Below are positions 1-7,720 of a DNA stretch of 37,993 nt, in pieces. How positions within the stretch are numbered: position 1 is the first letter of the stretch; every line of letters starts with the position of its first letter. The stretch is from CAZFDE01 sp964517795 (lineage in GTDB: Bacteria; Planctomycetota; Phycisphaerae; Sedimentisphaerales; Anaerobacaceae): positions 1 through 37,993 of the forward strand of contig CAZFDE010000019.1 in assembly GCA_964517795.1 (NCBI GenBank), read 5' to 3'. Under the pieces are notes generated by a model that was not told the DNA's origin, did not search any database, and worked only from the letters and a program-made list of their open reading frames with translations. A program made the translations under genes and the position numbers.

Positions 1-117
1 ATAGTTGAGCACCTTATGAGCACCTTGGACTTTTAGCCCAATAATAAGGATTTTCTAATGAAGATGCCGCTTTTCAACCCAAAAATAAGGATAGTCGCCC
101 GAAGGGCCTCAACAATG

Positions 118-149
118 CTACTCACTACTCACCATTCACTACTCACTGC
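118..149. repeat. Degenerate CACTACT-type short repeats
   Basis: The 271 bases before the first gene hold no supported gene. Within them is a run of imperfect copies of a 7-8 base unit of the type ACTCACT/ATTCACT. It resembles the low-complexity spacer near 37200. I see no promoter that I would defend in this stretch. Confidence 0.5.
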
Positions 150-271
150 GGCCACCGGCCGCCAGCCGAATGGCACATTTTTTAAAATCCTGCAATATCC
201 CGGCCGGCTTGAACGTCTAAACGTATGAAAACCAAAAATTCTCATGAACAATTTATTGAAAGGAAAAGAAA

Positions 272-691
272 ATGAGAAAAATACTTATTGCAGCAACAGT
301 CTTTTTGGCGATCACACTTTTGGCCGCTTCGCATCTCAGTGCCAAGCCGGACAAGTCCGATAGTGGCCCAGACGATCAAAAACAAGCCCAGAAAGACAAA
401 AAACACCAGCGACAACCCGAAGAACGTCAAAAAGGCCGCAGAGAACAACCGGATCCGCGCGAATTGTTTGACCGCATCGACACCAATGACGATGGTGTCA
501 TTGATTTCGATGAGTTCAAGAACCATCTCAAAGAAATGAAAGAGCGCAGGCAGCAGCACCGCCGAGACCGCGATCAGGATGATGACAATAGAGACAAAGG
601 CCGACGGGGCCGTCGTCACGACAGGGGCCGCAGAGGCGATCGTCCGGAGCACGACTCGGAGAATGACCAACAAAACGACCAGGAAGACTAA
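272..691 (+). CDS. Secreted EF-hand protein with charged low-complexity tail
   Basis: This 139-residue protein starts with a signal peptide (positive MRK, hydrophobic core to about residue 22, SAKP cleavage region), so it is probably exported. Residues 70-81 (DTNDDGVIDFDE) form one canonical 12-residue EF-hand loop with acidic or amide ligands at positions 1, 3, 5, 9 and 12, so calcium binding is likely. The rest is very hydrophilic, rich in Arg, Asp, Gln and Lys, and is probably disordered. The start is supported by the purine-rich GAAAGGAAAAG just upstream. Small secreted single-EF-hand proteins are common in planctomycetes; their role is unknown and I infer none beyond calcium binding. It stands alone, with a hairpin-rich spacer behind it. 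Confidence 0.8.
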   Translation: MRKILIAATVFLAITLLAASHLSAKPDKSDSGPDDQKQAQKDKKHQRQPEERQKGRREQPDPRELFDRIDTNDDGVIDFDEFKNHLKEMKERRQQHRRDRDQDDDNRDKGRRGRRHDRGRRGDRPEHDSENDQQNDQED

Positions 692-708
692 CGCATATCT
701 ATCATGAT

Positions 709-794
709 CGGCGAATCAAAGATCGCCGGATAACCGAATCGATCAGCAAGCTGCCGGCCAAAAAACCACAGCTTGCTGATCATCATATATGATG
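709..794. repeat. Cluster of three inverted repeats between EF-hand gene and tRNA
   Basis: Three dyads lie side by side: CGGCGA 709-714 with TCGCCG 723-728; a perfect 13-bp stem 741-753 with 769-781 around a 15-nt loop; and a perfect 14-bp palindrome CATCATATATGATG at 781-794. They lie between a plus-strand gene and the 3' end of a minus-strand tRNA, so a transcription-ending role for either is possible. None is followed by a T-run in the way a classic terminator would be. Confidence 0.55.
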
Positions 795-839
795 CGAATC
801 GGAAAATTATCCATTGGCATCGATCGATCATCAAGTGAC

Positions 840-911
840 TGGGCCCGGTAGGATTCGAACCTACGACCAAGGGATTATGAGTCCCCTGCTCTGCCGCTGA
901 GCTACGAGCCC
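840..911 (-). tRNA. tRNA with CAU anticodon (Met or lysidine-modified Ile2)
   Basis: The minus strand folds as a full cloverleaf. The 7-bp acceptor stem GGGCUCG/CGGGCCC has one U-G pair, and the discriminator A is at 840. The D arm contains AGCUCAGCGGCAGAGC, the anticodon stem GGGGA/UCCCU encloses the loop CUCAUAA, and the T arm contains GUAGGUUCGAAUCCUAC. The anticodon is CAU. The CUCAUAA loop occurs in both elongator Met and Ile2 tRNAs, and I cannot separate them by eye. It lacks the unpaired first base of an initiator tRNA. CCA is not encoded, because GTC follows the discriminator. Confidence 0.95.
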
Positions 912-1070
912 ATCGAAACTCACATTTTAGCGAATAAACCCAATTTAGCAAGATAATACTATAGGGCGGCCGCGGGCAAACAGTGATATTTGCCTTTTAT
1001 CGCACTAAACGAAGTCATATTACTGGATAAAGGGCTATTTAAAAAAATGAAAAAAATAGGGATTTTTTAC

Positions 1071-1098
1071 TTGACATTCGAAGACCGCCTGTTAAAGT
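1071..1098 (+). promoter_or_regulatory. Sigma70-type promoter for the PEP-CTERM gene leader
   Basis: A perfect -35 TTGACA at 1071-1076 is followed after 16 bases by TAAAGT at 1093-1098 (4 of 6 matches to the -10 consensus). Transcription would start near 1105, just before the first hairpin repeat. The whole leader of about 460 nt would then consist of the repeat array. Confidence 0.5.
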
Positions 1099-1108
1099 AG
1101 AATATGAA

Positions 1109-1520
1109 TCATATCGAAGAACAGTGAGAAGAGAGTGGACAAGGGAACAAGGAGAAAACTCAATTGCTTTTCCTTCTTCTTTTCCCCTGCCAAAAAGCAA
1201 AGAAAGACCGTCATTTTTAAAGAAGGGCGGAAAGAGAGTTTGACGTAAGGGAAACAGGAGAAAACTCGATTTGCGTCTTTCACACTTTTCCCTTCAAAAA
1301 GACAGTACGTTCATTTCCAAGAGGGTGGGGTTGAGAGTTGATGCAAGGTTATTGCCGCCGGGCCATCGATGCGCCGGCAAAAATATCATCTTGCGGACAA
1401 GTAAATAACGAGATCATTTCGAAGAAGAGCGGATAGAGAGTTCGCGCGCGGGAAACAGAATGTGCGTGCCCGATTTTTCGCGATTCTTTTCCCGACACAA
1501 AAGTCGGTCCGGGTGTGGTA
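1109..1520 (+). repeat. Array of four ~101-nt hairpin-forming tandem repeats in a 5' leader
   Basis: Units start with TCAT at 1109, 1211, 1311 and 1414, giving periods of 102, 100 and 103. Each has a shared head of the form TCATTTCGAAGAAGRGCGGA followed by a GAGAGTT box. The middle differs in sequence but keeps a potential hairpin: AAGGGAA with TTTTCCC in units 1 and 2, GCCGG with CCGGC in unit 3, and CGGGAAA with TTTCCCG in unit 4. A CAAAA tail usually follows the stem. In unit 2 GAGTTT can also pair with AAACTC. Sequence drift with retained pairing suggests a folded RNA. It matches no riboswitch class that I recognise. Confidence 0.7.
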
Positions 1521-1567
1521 CCTGGCCGCAAATGAAGTGAGTCGTCAATTTTGTGGAGAACTTCGAA

Positions 1568-2293
1568 ATGACAGTGACGTTAAAAGAGAAAAGTGTTGTA
1601 TGTATTGTGCTTGTATTGTTGTCTGTCCCGGGCTTTTGTGAGAATTTGCTGAATAACCCGGGCTTTGAAACCCCCGAATGCACTTACGGCAGTTGGCCCC
1701 GCGGTCCGTTTGATAGCTGGCAGGGCGACTACTCGTGGATTGTCGAAGCCCAAAAGGGCATCACTCCCTATGATGGTTCGCATATGCTGCGGTTCAAAGG
1801 GACCGGTCTGTACGGGCCGGGCCGCTGTCGATACGCCAGCCAGGTTCCTCAGATCGTCGATCTTCGAGGATTCACCGATCTGATCTCGACCGGCAACGCC
1901 ATCGCAAAGGCATCGATGTATTATAACCGGGTTGATGGTGATTGTCAGACCGATACGCGCTTTTACACGGTCGTCATGTGCTGGAAGGGTGATCCATGTG
2001 ATGTCAGCTTCAGACATCTGTGTCGAAATCCGGATAAGCTTTTATCTGAATGGCAGAGTATCGATACGGACAGCGATCCGCAAACCTGGCAGGAAAATGC
2101 CTTTTCGTTCACCATCCCGAGTGAGACGGATTATGCGGTTTTCTGGGCGGTAGCTGTTGAAAATGTTCGTAACGACTGCCGATGTGAATTCGACGGCCAT
2201 TATGCCGACCTGGGCTCTTTTTGCATTATCCCTGAGCCCGCGACGATAGTATTATTGGGATTGGGATGTGTGGGATTGTTTAGACGAAAATAG
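1568..2293 (+). CDS. PEP-CTERM sorting domain protein
   Basis: This is a 241-residue exported protein of unknown function. I choose ATG 1568 over the in-frame GTG 1553 because GGAGAA at 1555-1560 sits 7 bases upstream of the ATG and would lie inside the coding region if GTG were used. The N-terminus is a signal peptide (MTVTLKEKSVVCIVLVLLSV, cleaved near CEN). The mature protein opens with NLLNNPGFETPE, a start typical of secreted beta-sandwich proteins of the DUF642/CBM-like kind, and it is rich in Cys and Trp. The C-terminus has the tripartite PEP-CTERM tail: PEPATIV, a hydrophobic segment, then FRRK. By family knowledge this tail is recognised by an exosortase, which is not in this window. 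Expression is probably set by the repeat leader before it. Confidence 0.85.
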   Translation: MTVTLKEKSVVCIVLVLLSVPGFCENLLNNPGFETPECTYGSWPRGPFDSWQGDYSWIVEAQKGITPYDGSHMLRFKGTGLYGPGRCRYASQVPQIVDLRGFTDLISTGNAIAKASMYYNRVDGDCQTDTRFYTVVMCWKGDPCDVSFRHLCRNPDKLLSEWQSIDTDSDPQTWQENAFSFTIPSETDYAVFWAVAVENVRNDCRCEFDGHYADLGSFCIIPEPATIVLLGLGCVGLFRRK

Positions 2294-2346
2294 TGACTAG
2301 TATCGTGATATGGATCAAAAGGGCGAAAAAGTAAGGTTCTAAACAG

Positions 2347-2961
2347 ATGACGGACACTTGATCAGAGGTTGTAATACCCCCATTGACAGAAGTGTCCATC
2401 ATGGCAAAGTAACGAAAACACAGAAAAGAATTCAAGTTACAAGTAGCGAAACTGGTTGCAGAACAGGGCGATCAGGCGGCTAAACAGTTGGTACAATCGG
2501 CTGGTCTTTCAGGAATTGGGTTCAAAAATACCAGGGATTCGAAGAGCTTCCATCCAAAGCCCAGTCCCAGCCTAAAATCGATGAAATGCAGCAATTACGT
2601 AAAGAGCTCAAACAGATCAGGTTGGAGAACGACATCTCAAAAAAACGGCGGCGAACTTTGCCAGGGAATCACTGTGAGGTGCGCCTGCATCAAAAAACAT
2701 AGGCGACTCTTCGATATCCTTAAGAATGTTACTTACTGTCAGGAGACTGTTCGTCGTATGATGCGTGATATCGGGCTTTATAGATGAAAGCTATGGAACC
2801 GTGGAGGATGCCAAAAAAAATATTTTCAATTACATCGAGATGTTTTATAATTGTAAACGCAGACATGCTTCACTGAGCAATGACAGCCCGGGGGTACATG
2901 AAGAAATGTATGAAAGAGGAAATGAACGGGTGGCGTAATTGGCAAATCAATTGTCCGCCGT
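2347..2961 (+). mobile_element. Decayed, internally deleted IS3-family element
   Basis: Imperfect terminal inverted repeats lie at 2347-2363 (ATGACGGACACTTGATC) and, in reverse complement, at 2961-2945 (ACGGCGGACAATTGATT), matching at 13 of 17 positions. Between them are remnants of both transposase reading frames, in order and on one strand. At 615 bp it is about half the size of an intact IS3-family element, so most of orfB has been lost. I could not identify a convincing target-site duplication. Confidence 0.75.
2401..2938 (+). pseudogene. IS3-family transposase remnant (orfA/orfB)
   Basis: The orfA start reads MAK, then a TAA stop as codon 4, then RKHRKEFKLQVAKLVAEQG, the classic IS3 OrfA helix-turn-helix start. 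After a frameshift it continues as RNWVQKYQGFEEL and a leucine-zipper-like LRKELKQIRLENDI. Another shift is needed to read LKKTAANFARESL, the usual OrfA end. The first part of orfB survives as CIKKHRRLFDI. After a large deletion that removes the DDE core, the C-terminal part survives as IFNYIEMFYNCKRRHASL, ending at the TAA 2936-2938. It carries at least two frameshifts, one nonsense codon and one deletion, so it cannot be active. Confidence 0.85.
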
Positions 2962-3019
2962 TTGTTTAGCACCTCAATATTGGGCAAGCAATAAAAACAG
3001 TAAATTAGGAACAAAAGAT

Positions 3020-3583
3020 GTGAGTAATTCGATTCGTGTGAATGGCAATGGTGATCGGCCGATGGTGGATGCGGCCGCGTATATCGATCCGACGGCCGTG
3101 GTAATCGGTAATGTCCGGATTGCACCTGATGTCTTCGTCGGGCCGTATGCGGTTATCCGGGCCGATGAAATTGACAAAGAAGGGCAGGTCCAGCCGATTG
3201 AGATCGGGGCAGGGTGCAATATCCAGGATGGTGTGATCGTTCATGCCCTCTCTGGTACAAAAGTGACCATCGGTCCGCGAACGTCACTTGCCCACGGCTG
3301 TGTGATTCACGGACCGTGCACGATCGGCAAAGAGTGTTTTATCGGATTTCGTGCGGTGGTCTATAAAGCGAATCTGGCCGACGGCGTCTGTGTCAGTGCC
3401 GGTGCTGTTGTTCAGGGCGCTGATTTAGCCGCTGATACATTTGTTTCACCTGCGGTTGCGATTCAGTCCACCGAAGAAATCGAAGCCCATACCCGCCCGA
3501 CAAACGACAACGACCGAAAATTTATGCAAAACGTCGTCGCCGCAAACCTGAAATTAGTCCAAAGCTATCGCGAAAATATATAA
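3020..3583 (+). CDS. Gamma-class carbonic anhydrase (Cam-like)
   Basis: This 187-residue left-handed beta-helix protein is predicted to interconvert CO2 and bicarbonate with a metal held between subunits of a trimer. Hexapeptide repeats run from AYIDPTAVVIGNVRI to about residue 150. The three metal-binding His are visible at residue 75 (VIVHAL) and at 92 and 97 (LAHGCVIHG), with the same five-residue spacing as in Methanosarcina Cam, and the RADEIDKEGQ loop is also of the Cam kind. I choose GTG 3020, with AGGA nine bases upstream. The reading frame stays open back to 2939, but that stretch is the end of the IS remnant and is not conserved protein. The IS end lies about 60 bases upstream, so the native promoter may have been disturbed. 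Confidence 0.85.
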   Translation: MSNSIRVNGNGDRPMVDAAAYIDPTAVVIGNVRIAPDVFVGPYAVIRADEIDKEGQVQPIEIGAGCNIQDGVIVHALSGTKVTIGPRTSLAHGCVIHGPCTIGKECFIGFRAVVYKANLADGVCVSAGAVVQGADLAADTFVSPAVAIQSTEEIEAHTRPTNDNDRKFMQNVVAANLKLVQSYRENI

Positions 3584-3620
3584 CGACTTTCGAACGGCGG
3601 TCCAATCGTTGATACAACAC

Positions 3621-3641
3621 TCACGCTTTGTGTGCGTTTTT
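3621..3641 (+). terminator. Weak possible terminator after carbonic anhydrase gene
   Basis: A short ACGC/GCGT stem around TTTGTGT is followed by TTTTT. The stem is only four base pairs, so this is a tentative call. Confidence 0.25.
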
Positions 3642-3729
3642 GGCTAAACTATAAAGCAGTTTTGAGCGGTTTTTCTTGCAATTGGCGGGTTTATTTCTTA
3701 TGTTGATTTTGGGATGATTGGAGGTATCC

Positions 3730-4875
3730 ATGTTATATCAACAATACGGCACAACCGGGATTGAGGTTTCGGTGATCGGATTCGGCGGGATGCGGTTCGA
3801 GGACCAGAATAATGTCGATGCCTGTGCCGAATTGGTCAAAGCGGCCTACGATGCAGGGATCAATTATTTCGATACCGCCCCGGGCTACGGTAAAAGCGAG
3901 GACCTTTTCGGCGTTGCATTCAAAGAAATGCTCAAGACCCGCAGCGAGCGGCCGTTCTATGTATCGACCAAAACGATGGCCCGTGAGCCGGCCAAGGCGC
4001 GGGCGGACCTGGAAAAATCGCTCGAACGGATGGGGCTGGAGTATATCGATTTTTATCATTTCTGGTGCGTGCTGACGATGGACGATTATCTGGGCCGCAA
4101 GAAAAACGGAATCCTCAACGAACTCGAGAAATTCAAGGACGAGGGCCTGATCCGCCATATCGCCGTCTCCAGCCACATGACCGGCTCGGATATCGAAACC
4201 ATGCTCAACGATTACCCGTTCGAGGGCGTGCTTTTAGGGTATTCGGCGGCCAATTTTGCCTACCGCGAACAGGGCATTGAGGCCGCGTCCAAGCTTGATC
4301 GCGGCGTGGTGGTGATGAATCCCCTCAACGGCGGCGTGATCCCGCAGCATCCCGAGCGATTCGAGTTTGTCAAGACCCGCCCGGACGAGACCGTTGCCGA
4401 GGCCGCGCTGCGATTTTTGATCAACGATCCGAGGATCACCATCGCGCTGAACGGATTGGCTAATCTTCAACAGCTCGAGGAGGCGATCTCGGCGGTCGAT
4501 GGTTTTGAGCCGATTGGCGAGGCCCAGATCAAACGTATTCGTTCGCAGATCAAGGACAGTTTCGACGAGTTATGCACCGCCTGCCAGTATTGCGATAAAT
4601 GCCCCAAAGGCATCCCCATCCCGAAATTCATGGATGTGTATAATCATTACCTCTTCAGCAATTCGGTCAAGGATATGGTCAATCGGATGCGGTACCACTG
4701 GGGGATCAATCTCGAGGACGGATACCTGGAAAAATGCACCGAATGCGGCAAATGCGAGCAGGCCTGCACGCAGCACCTGCCGATCATCAAGCGGCTCAAA
4801 TTTATCCGCGAAGAGGCCGAAAAATTTATCAAGGCCGAACAGGCAGAAAAAGCGGCCGTAAAAGAACAGGAATAA
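3730..4875 (+). CDS. Aldo/keto reductase with C-terminal iron-sulfur domain
   Basis: This 381-residue cytoplasmic oxidoreductase has an N-terminal AKR TIM barrel with the catalytic tetrad visible: D48 and Y53 (FDTAPGYGKSE), K81 (STKTM) and H110 (DFYHFW). The C-terminal part is a ferredoxin-like region with C282-x2-C-x2-C-x2-C291-P and C336-x2-C-x2-C-x3-C346, enough for two [4Fe-4S] clusters. Family members of this build are predicted to couple ferredoxin to NADPH or carbonyl reduction in anaerobes; the substrate is unknown. I start at ATG 3730, because GGAGG (3720-3724) sits six bases before it, rather than at the in-frame TTG 3718. A possible promoter, TTGCAA-N17-TATGTT, lies just upstream (about 3677-3705). 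The alkaline phosphatase gene follows after 3 bases, so the two are very likely co-transcribed. Confidence 0.9.
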   Translation: MLYQQYGTTGIEVSVIGFGGMRFEDQNNVDACAELVKAAYDAGINYFDTAPGYGKSEDLFGVAFKEMLKTRSERPFYVSTKTMAREPAKARADLEKSLERMGLEYIDFYHFWCVLTMDDYLGRKKNGILNELEKFKDEGLIRHIAVSSHMTGSDIETMLNDYPFEGVLLGYSAANFAYREQGIEAASKLDRGVVVMNPLNGGVIPQHPERFEFVKTRPDETVAEAALRFLINDPRITIALNGLANLQQLEEAISAVDGFEPIGEAQIKRIRSQIKDSFDELCTACQYCDKCPKGIPIPKFMDVYNHYLFSNSVKDMVNRMRYHWGINLEDGYLEKCTECGKCEQACTQHLPIIKRLKFIREEAEKFIKAEQAEKAAVKEQE

Positions 4876-4878
4876 ACA

Positions 4879-6063
4879 ATGAAAAAACAGATTATCCAAT
4901 GGATTATCATATTGTGGCTGCTGCCGGCGGTGATCCTGGCCGCGAAGCCTAAAAATATTATCCTGATCATTGGCGATGGGATGGGCCCCGAAGAGATCAA
5001 GGCGGCTGCGATGTATGAAAGCGGTGCTGATGGCTGGCTGTCCTTTGCGAAACTGTCGTATCGCGGCGAGATGACCACGCATGCCGCTGACAATCCGGTA
5101 ACCGATTCGGCCGCCTCGGCGACTGCGATGGCGACGGGCAAAAAGGTCAATAACGGCGTGATCAGCATGGCGATCCCCGGCGATAAAAGCGAATTGAAAA
5201 CAATCCTTGAAATCGCTAAATCACAGGGCAAAGCAACCGGCCTGGTTACGACGACCCACCTGACGCATGCGACGCCGGCGTGTTTTGCCGCGCACGAGCC
5301 ATCCCGCAATCATTATGACGAAATTGCGCAAGACTTTATGCTCCAGACGCGGCCGGACTGCCTACTGGGCGGCGGCGGCAAAGGACTGAGCGTTTCAATG
5401 GCCGAGATGGCCGGCTATACCGTCCTGACCGATACGAATCAACTGCAGCAGCTCGATACCGAAAATACCGGACGGCTTGCATTCTTATACGATGATGGAC
5501 ACTTACCGTATATCGCTGATGAAAAAGAAGGCCGACCGTCACTGATGCTGATGACAAAAAAAGCATTGAACATGCTCGATAACGATCCCGAGGGTTTTTT
5601 TCTGATGGTCGAAGCCGGGCGAATCGACCATGCCGGCCATGCGAATAATATCGAAAAGAACATTCTCGAAACGCTCGAATTATCCGACACTGTGGATGTC
5701 GCGCTGAAATGGGCAAACGGCCGCGATGATACGCTCATTATCGTTACCGCCGATCATGAAACGGGCGGCCTGAAAATCAAAGAAAATAAGGGTGCAGGCA
5801 ATATCCCCAAGGTCGCCTGGAGCAGCGGCGGTCATACCGCAACACCGGTTCCGGTTTTCGCCACCGGCCCGAACGCTTCGATGATCCCTCGCATCAATGA
5901 CAATACCGATATCTTTCTGGTCATGACGACCGACGCCGAAGCCCTCGGTACCGCGGCCGCAACCGGATCGCTCTGGATCTCGATCGGAATCATCTTCATG
6001 GTCGGCCTGATGATTATCATCCTCCGCCAAAAGGCAAATCGGATGTCATTAGCCTTCGCTTGA
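4879..6063 (+). CDS. Membrane-anchored alkaline phosphatase (PhoA family)
   Basis: This 394-residue exported phosphomonoesterase carries the PhoA metal and catalytic motifs: IIGDGMG (D33), the nucleophile S77 in TDSAASATAMATG, THLTHATPA for the magnesium-site region, GRIDHAGHANN, VTADHETGG and GGHTATPVPV. An N-terminal signal segment (residues 6-21) directs export. Unusually for the E. coli enzyme, the C-terminus has a strong transmembrane segment (about 366-385) followed by RQKANR, so the protein should be anchored with its catalytic domain outside the cytoplasm. Similar tails occur in some other bacterial homologues. It lies 3 bases after the aldo/keto reductase gene. The next gene converges on it with a gap of 16 bases and no terminator that I can see. 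Confidence 0.9.
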   Translation: MKKQIIQWIIILWLLPAVILAAKPKNIILIIGDGMGPEEIKAAAMYESGADGWLSFAKLSYRGEMTTHAADNPVTDSAASATAMATGKKVNNGVISMAIPGDKSELKTILEIAKSQGKATGLVTTTHLTHATPACFAAHEPSRNHYDEIAQDFMLQTRPDCLLGGGGKGLSVSMAEMAGYTVLTDTNQLQQLDTENTGRLAFLYDDGHLPYIADEKEGRPSLMLMTKKALNMLDNDPEGFFLMVEAGRIDHAGHANNIEKNILETLELSDTVDVALKWANGRDDTLIIVTADHETGGLKIKENKGAGNIPKVAWSSGGHTATPVPVFATGPNASMIPRINDNTDIFLVMTTDAEALGTAAATGSLWISIGIIFMVGLMIIILRQKANRMSLAFA

Positions 6064-6079
6064 AGTATTATCCTAAATG

Positions 6080-7696
6080 TCAGTTACCGGGCCAGATCTC
6101 CGGCGCATGATAGAAATGGATGTCCATTCGCTCCATGCGGTCGCCGTGCTGTTTGAGCCGCTCTGAAAAATCATCCCAGTTCTTTTTCTCAGCGGGCGAC
6201 CAGACCACTTCCGCCAATGCACACATCCGCGGCAGTGCCTGGTACTCGACCTGCTGTTCGATAAGAATTCCCTCTGACCAGACGTTCCCCTGCGCACCGA
6301 GAATATGCTTAGCGCATTCGGGGTTCAGCGTGTCCGGGATCGGCTCAAATTGATACACGTCCTGCAGCAAATTCGGCTTAATAAACCAGCCCGGGTCGTT
6401 TTTCGAATGGGACTGTTTGAAATTAAAGTAACATGGAAACGTCGGTGTCATAATCACATCGTGCCCGGCTTCGGCCGCCTCGACGCCTTTTTGGACACCC
6501 CGCCAGCACATCACGGTTGCGCCTTGCGGCAGGCCGCCTTCGATGATCTCGTCCCAGCCGATCAGTTTGCGGTCTTTGTTCTTAAGAAATGCACTGATGC
6601 GCTTGATGAAATAACTTTGTAATTCGTTGGTATCTGCGAGATTGGCATCGGCGATTCGCTGTTGACATTTATCGCAGGCCTTCCAGTTGTCTTTGGGGAC
6701 CTCGTCGCCGCCGATATGAATATACGCTGACGGGAAGAGCTCACAGACCTCGGTTAATACATTCTGCAGAAATTCAAAGGTCTTGTCATTGCCCGCACAG
6801 AAGACATCTTTACAGACACCCCATCGATGCCAGACCTCGAACGGCCCGCCGGTACAGGACAATTCGGGATAGGCCGCCAGGGCCGCACGGCAGTGGCCGG
6901 GCATCTCAATTTCCGGTACCACCGTGACAAATCGCGATTGAGCATATTCCACAACTTCCCGGATATCGTCCTGCGTATAGAAACCGCCGTACTGTTTAGC
7001 ATATTTTTCGTTACGCCACGCGCCGACTTCGGTCAACTTCGGATATTTTTTGATCGCGATCCGCCATCCCTGGTCCTCGGTCAGGTGCCAGTGGAACCGG
7101 TTCATCTTATGGTAAGCCAGGATATCGATATACTTTTTGACGAATTCCTTATCGAAGAAATGCCGGCAGACATCGAGATGCATTCCCCGCCACTTGAATC
7201 GCGGTTTGTCGAGCATTTCCAGGCATGGTATTTTCCAGAGAACGTCTTTGACTTTTTTCTCGCTTTCGATCTGCAGCGGCAGTAACTGGCGGATCGTCTG
7301 GCAGGCATAGAACAGGCCCGCTTTTTTCGCGGCCTGAACTTCGATATGGCCGGGGAATACCTTGATCTCGTACCCCTCGTCATTTAATTCGAAACGGTCC
7401 GGAGATAATTCGAATTGGATACTGTTATCCAGGCCGCCATTTGTCTTTTTGACTAAGGGCAACACGTTGAGCGTATAACCGGTTACCGGTTTTAATCGGT
7501 CTGCAAGATATCGGCCGATGTCGTTGGTATCGCCACCGCAAAGGATCACCGTCTGGTCTTTGATTTGAAAAAATCCTTCTATGATCTTCATCTGGGCGGG
7601 TTGCGGGATCACGGCGATCCGATTCGGTTCGGCGATTAGCGGTTTAGCGTTCATCCATACCATCATCATGATTATAAAAAATTTATTTTTGGACAT
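6080..7696 (-). CDS. GH20 beta-N-acetylhexosaminidase
   Basis: This 538-residue exported glycosidase is predicted to release terminal GlcNAc or GalNAc from glycans or chitin-type oligomers by substrate-assisted catalysis. A signal peptide (cleaved near IAEP, residue 22) leads into the GH20b alpha/beta domain (about 25-160). The (beta/alpha)8 barrel then follows: WRGMHLDVCRHF, FHWHLTEDQGWRI, VPEIEMPGH, and the catalytic Asp-Glu pair D331-E332 in HIGGDEVPKDNW. The full length fits the family. AGCAGGAAAC lies before the ATG. It follows the PBP4 gene by only 24 bases on the same strand, so the two probably form an operon linking peptidoglycan or amino-sugar turnover. I do not assign nagZ, which is a different family. 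Confidence 0.93.
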   Translation of the reverse strand: MSKNKFFIIMMMVWMNAKPLIAEPNRIAVIPQPAQMKIIEGFFQIKDQTVILCGGDTNDIGRYLADRLKPVTGYTLNVLPLVKKTNGGLDNSIQFELSPDRFELNDEGYEIKVFPGHIEVQAAKKAGLFYACQTIRQLLPLQIESEKKVKDVLWKIPCLEMLDKPRFKWRGMHLDVCRHFFDKEFVKKYIDILAYHKMNRFHWHLTEDQGWRIAIKKYPKLTEVGAWRNEKYAKQYGGFYTQDDIREVVEYAQSRFVTVVPEIEMPGHCRAALAAYPELSCTGGPFEVWHRWGVCKDVFCAGNDKTFEFLQNVLTEVCELFPSAYIHIGGDEVPKDNWKACDKCQQRIADANLADTNELQSYFIKRISAFLKNKDRKLIGWDEIIEGGLPQGATVMCWRGVQKGVEAAEAGHDVIMTPTFPCYFNFKQSHSKNDPGWFIKPNLLQDVYQFEPIPDTLNPECAKHILGAQGNVWSEGILIEQQVEYQALPRMCALAEVVWSPAEKKNWDDFSERLKQHGDRMERMDIHFYHAPEIWPGN

Positions 7697-7720
7697 GTTT
7701 CCTGCTCTCGCAAAAAGAGG

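Noticed and set aside
688..951. Open frame on the minus strand
   Set aside because: It reads across the CAU tRNA, and part of its sequence (AAEQGTHNPLVVGSNPTGPS) is the familiar false translation of a tRNA gene.
1109..1520. Tandem repeats as a CRISPR array, integron attC sites or c-di-GMP riboswitches
   Set aside because: Units are about 101 bases with no regular short repeat and spacer, lack the attC core pairs, and lack the c-di-GMP riboswitch core motifs.
2939..3019. N-terminal extension of the carbonic anhydrase frame
   Set aside because: It begins inside the IS remnant's terminal repeat and shows no family similarity; GTG 3020 has its own AGGA.
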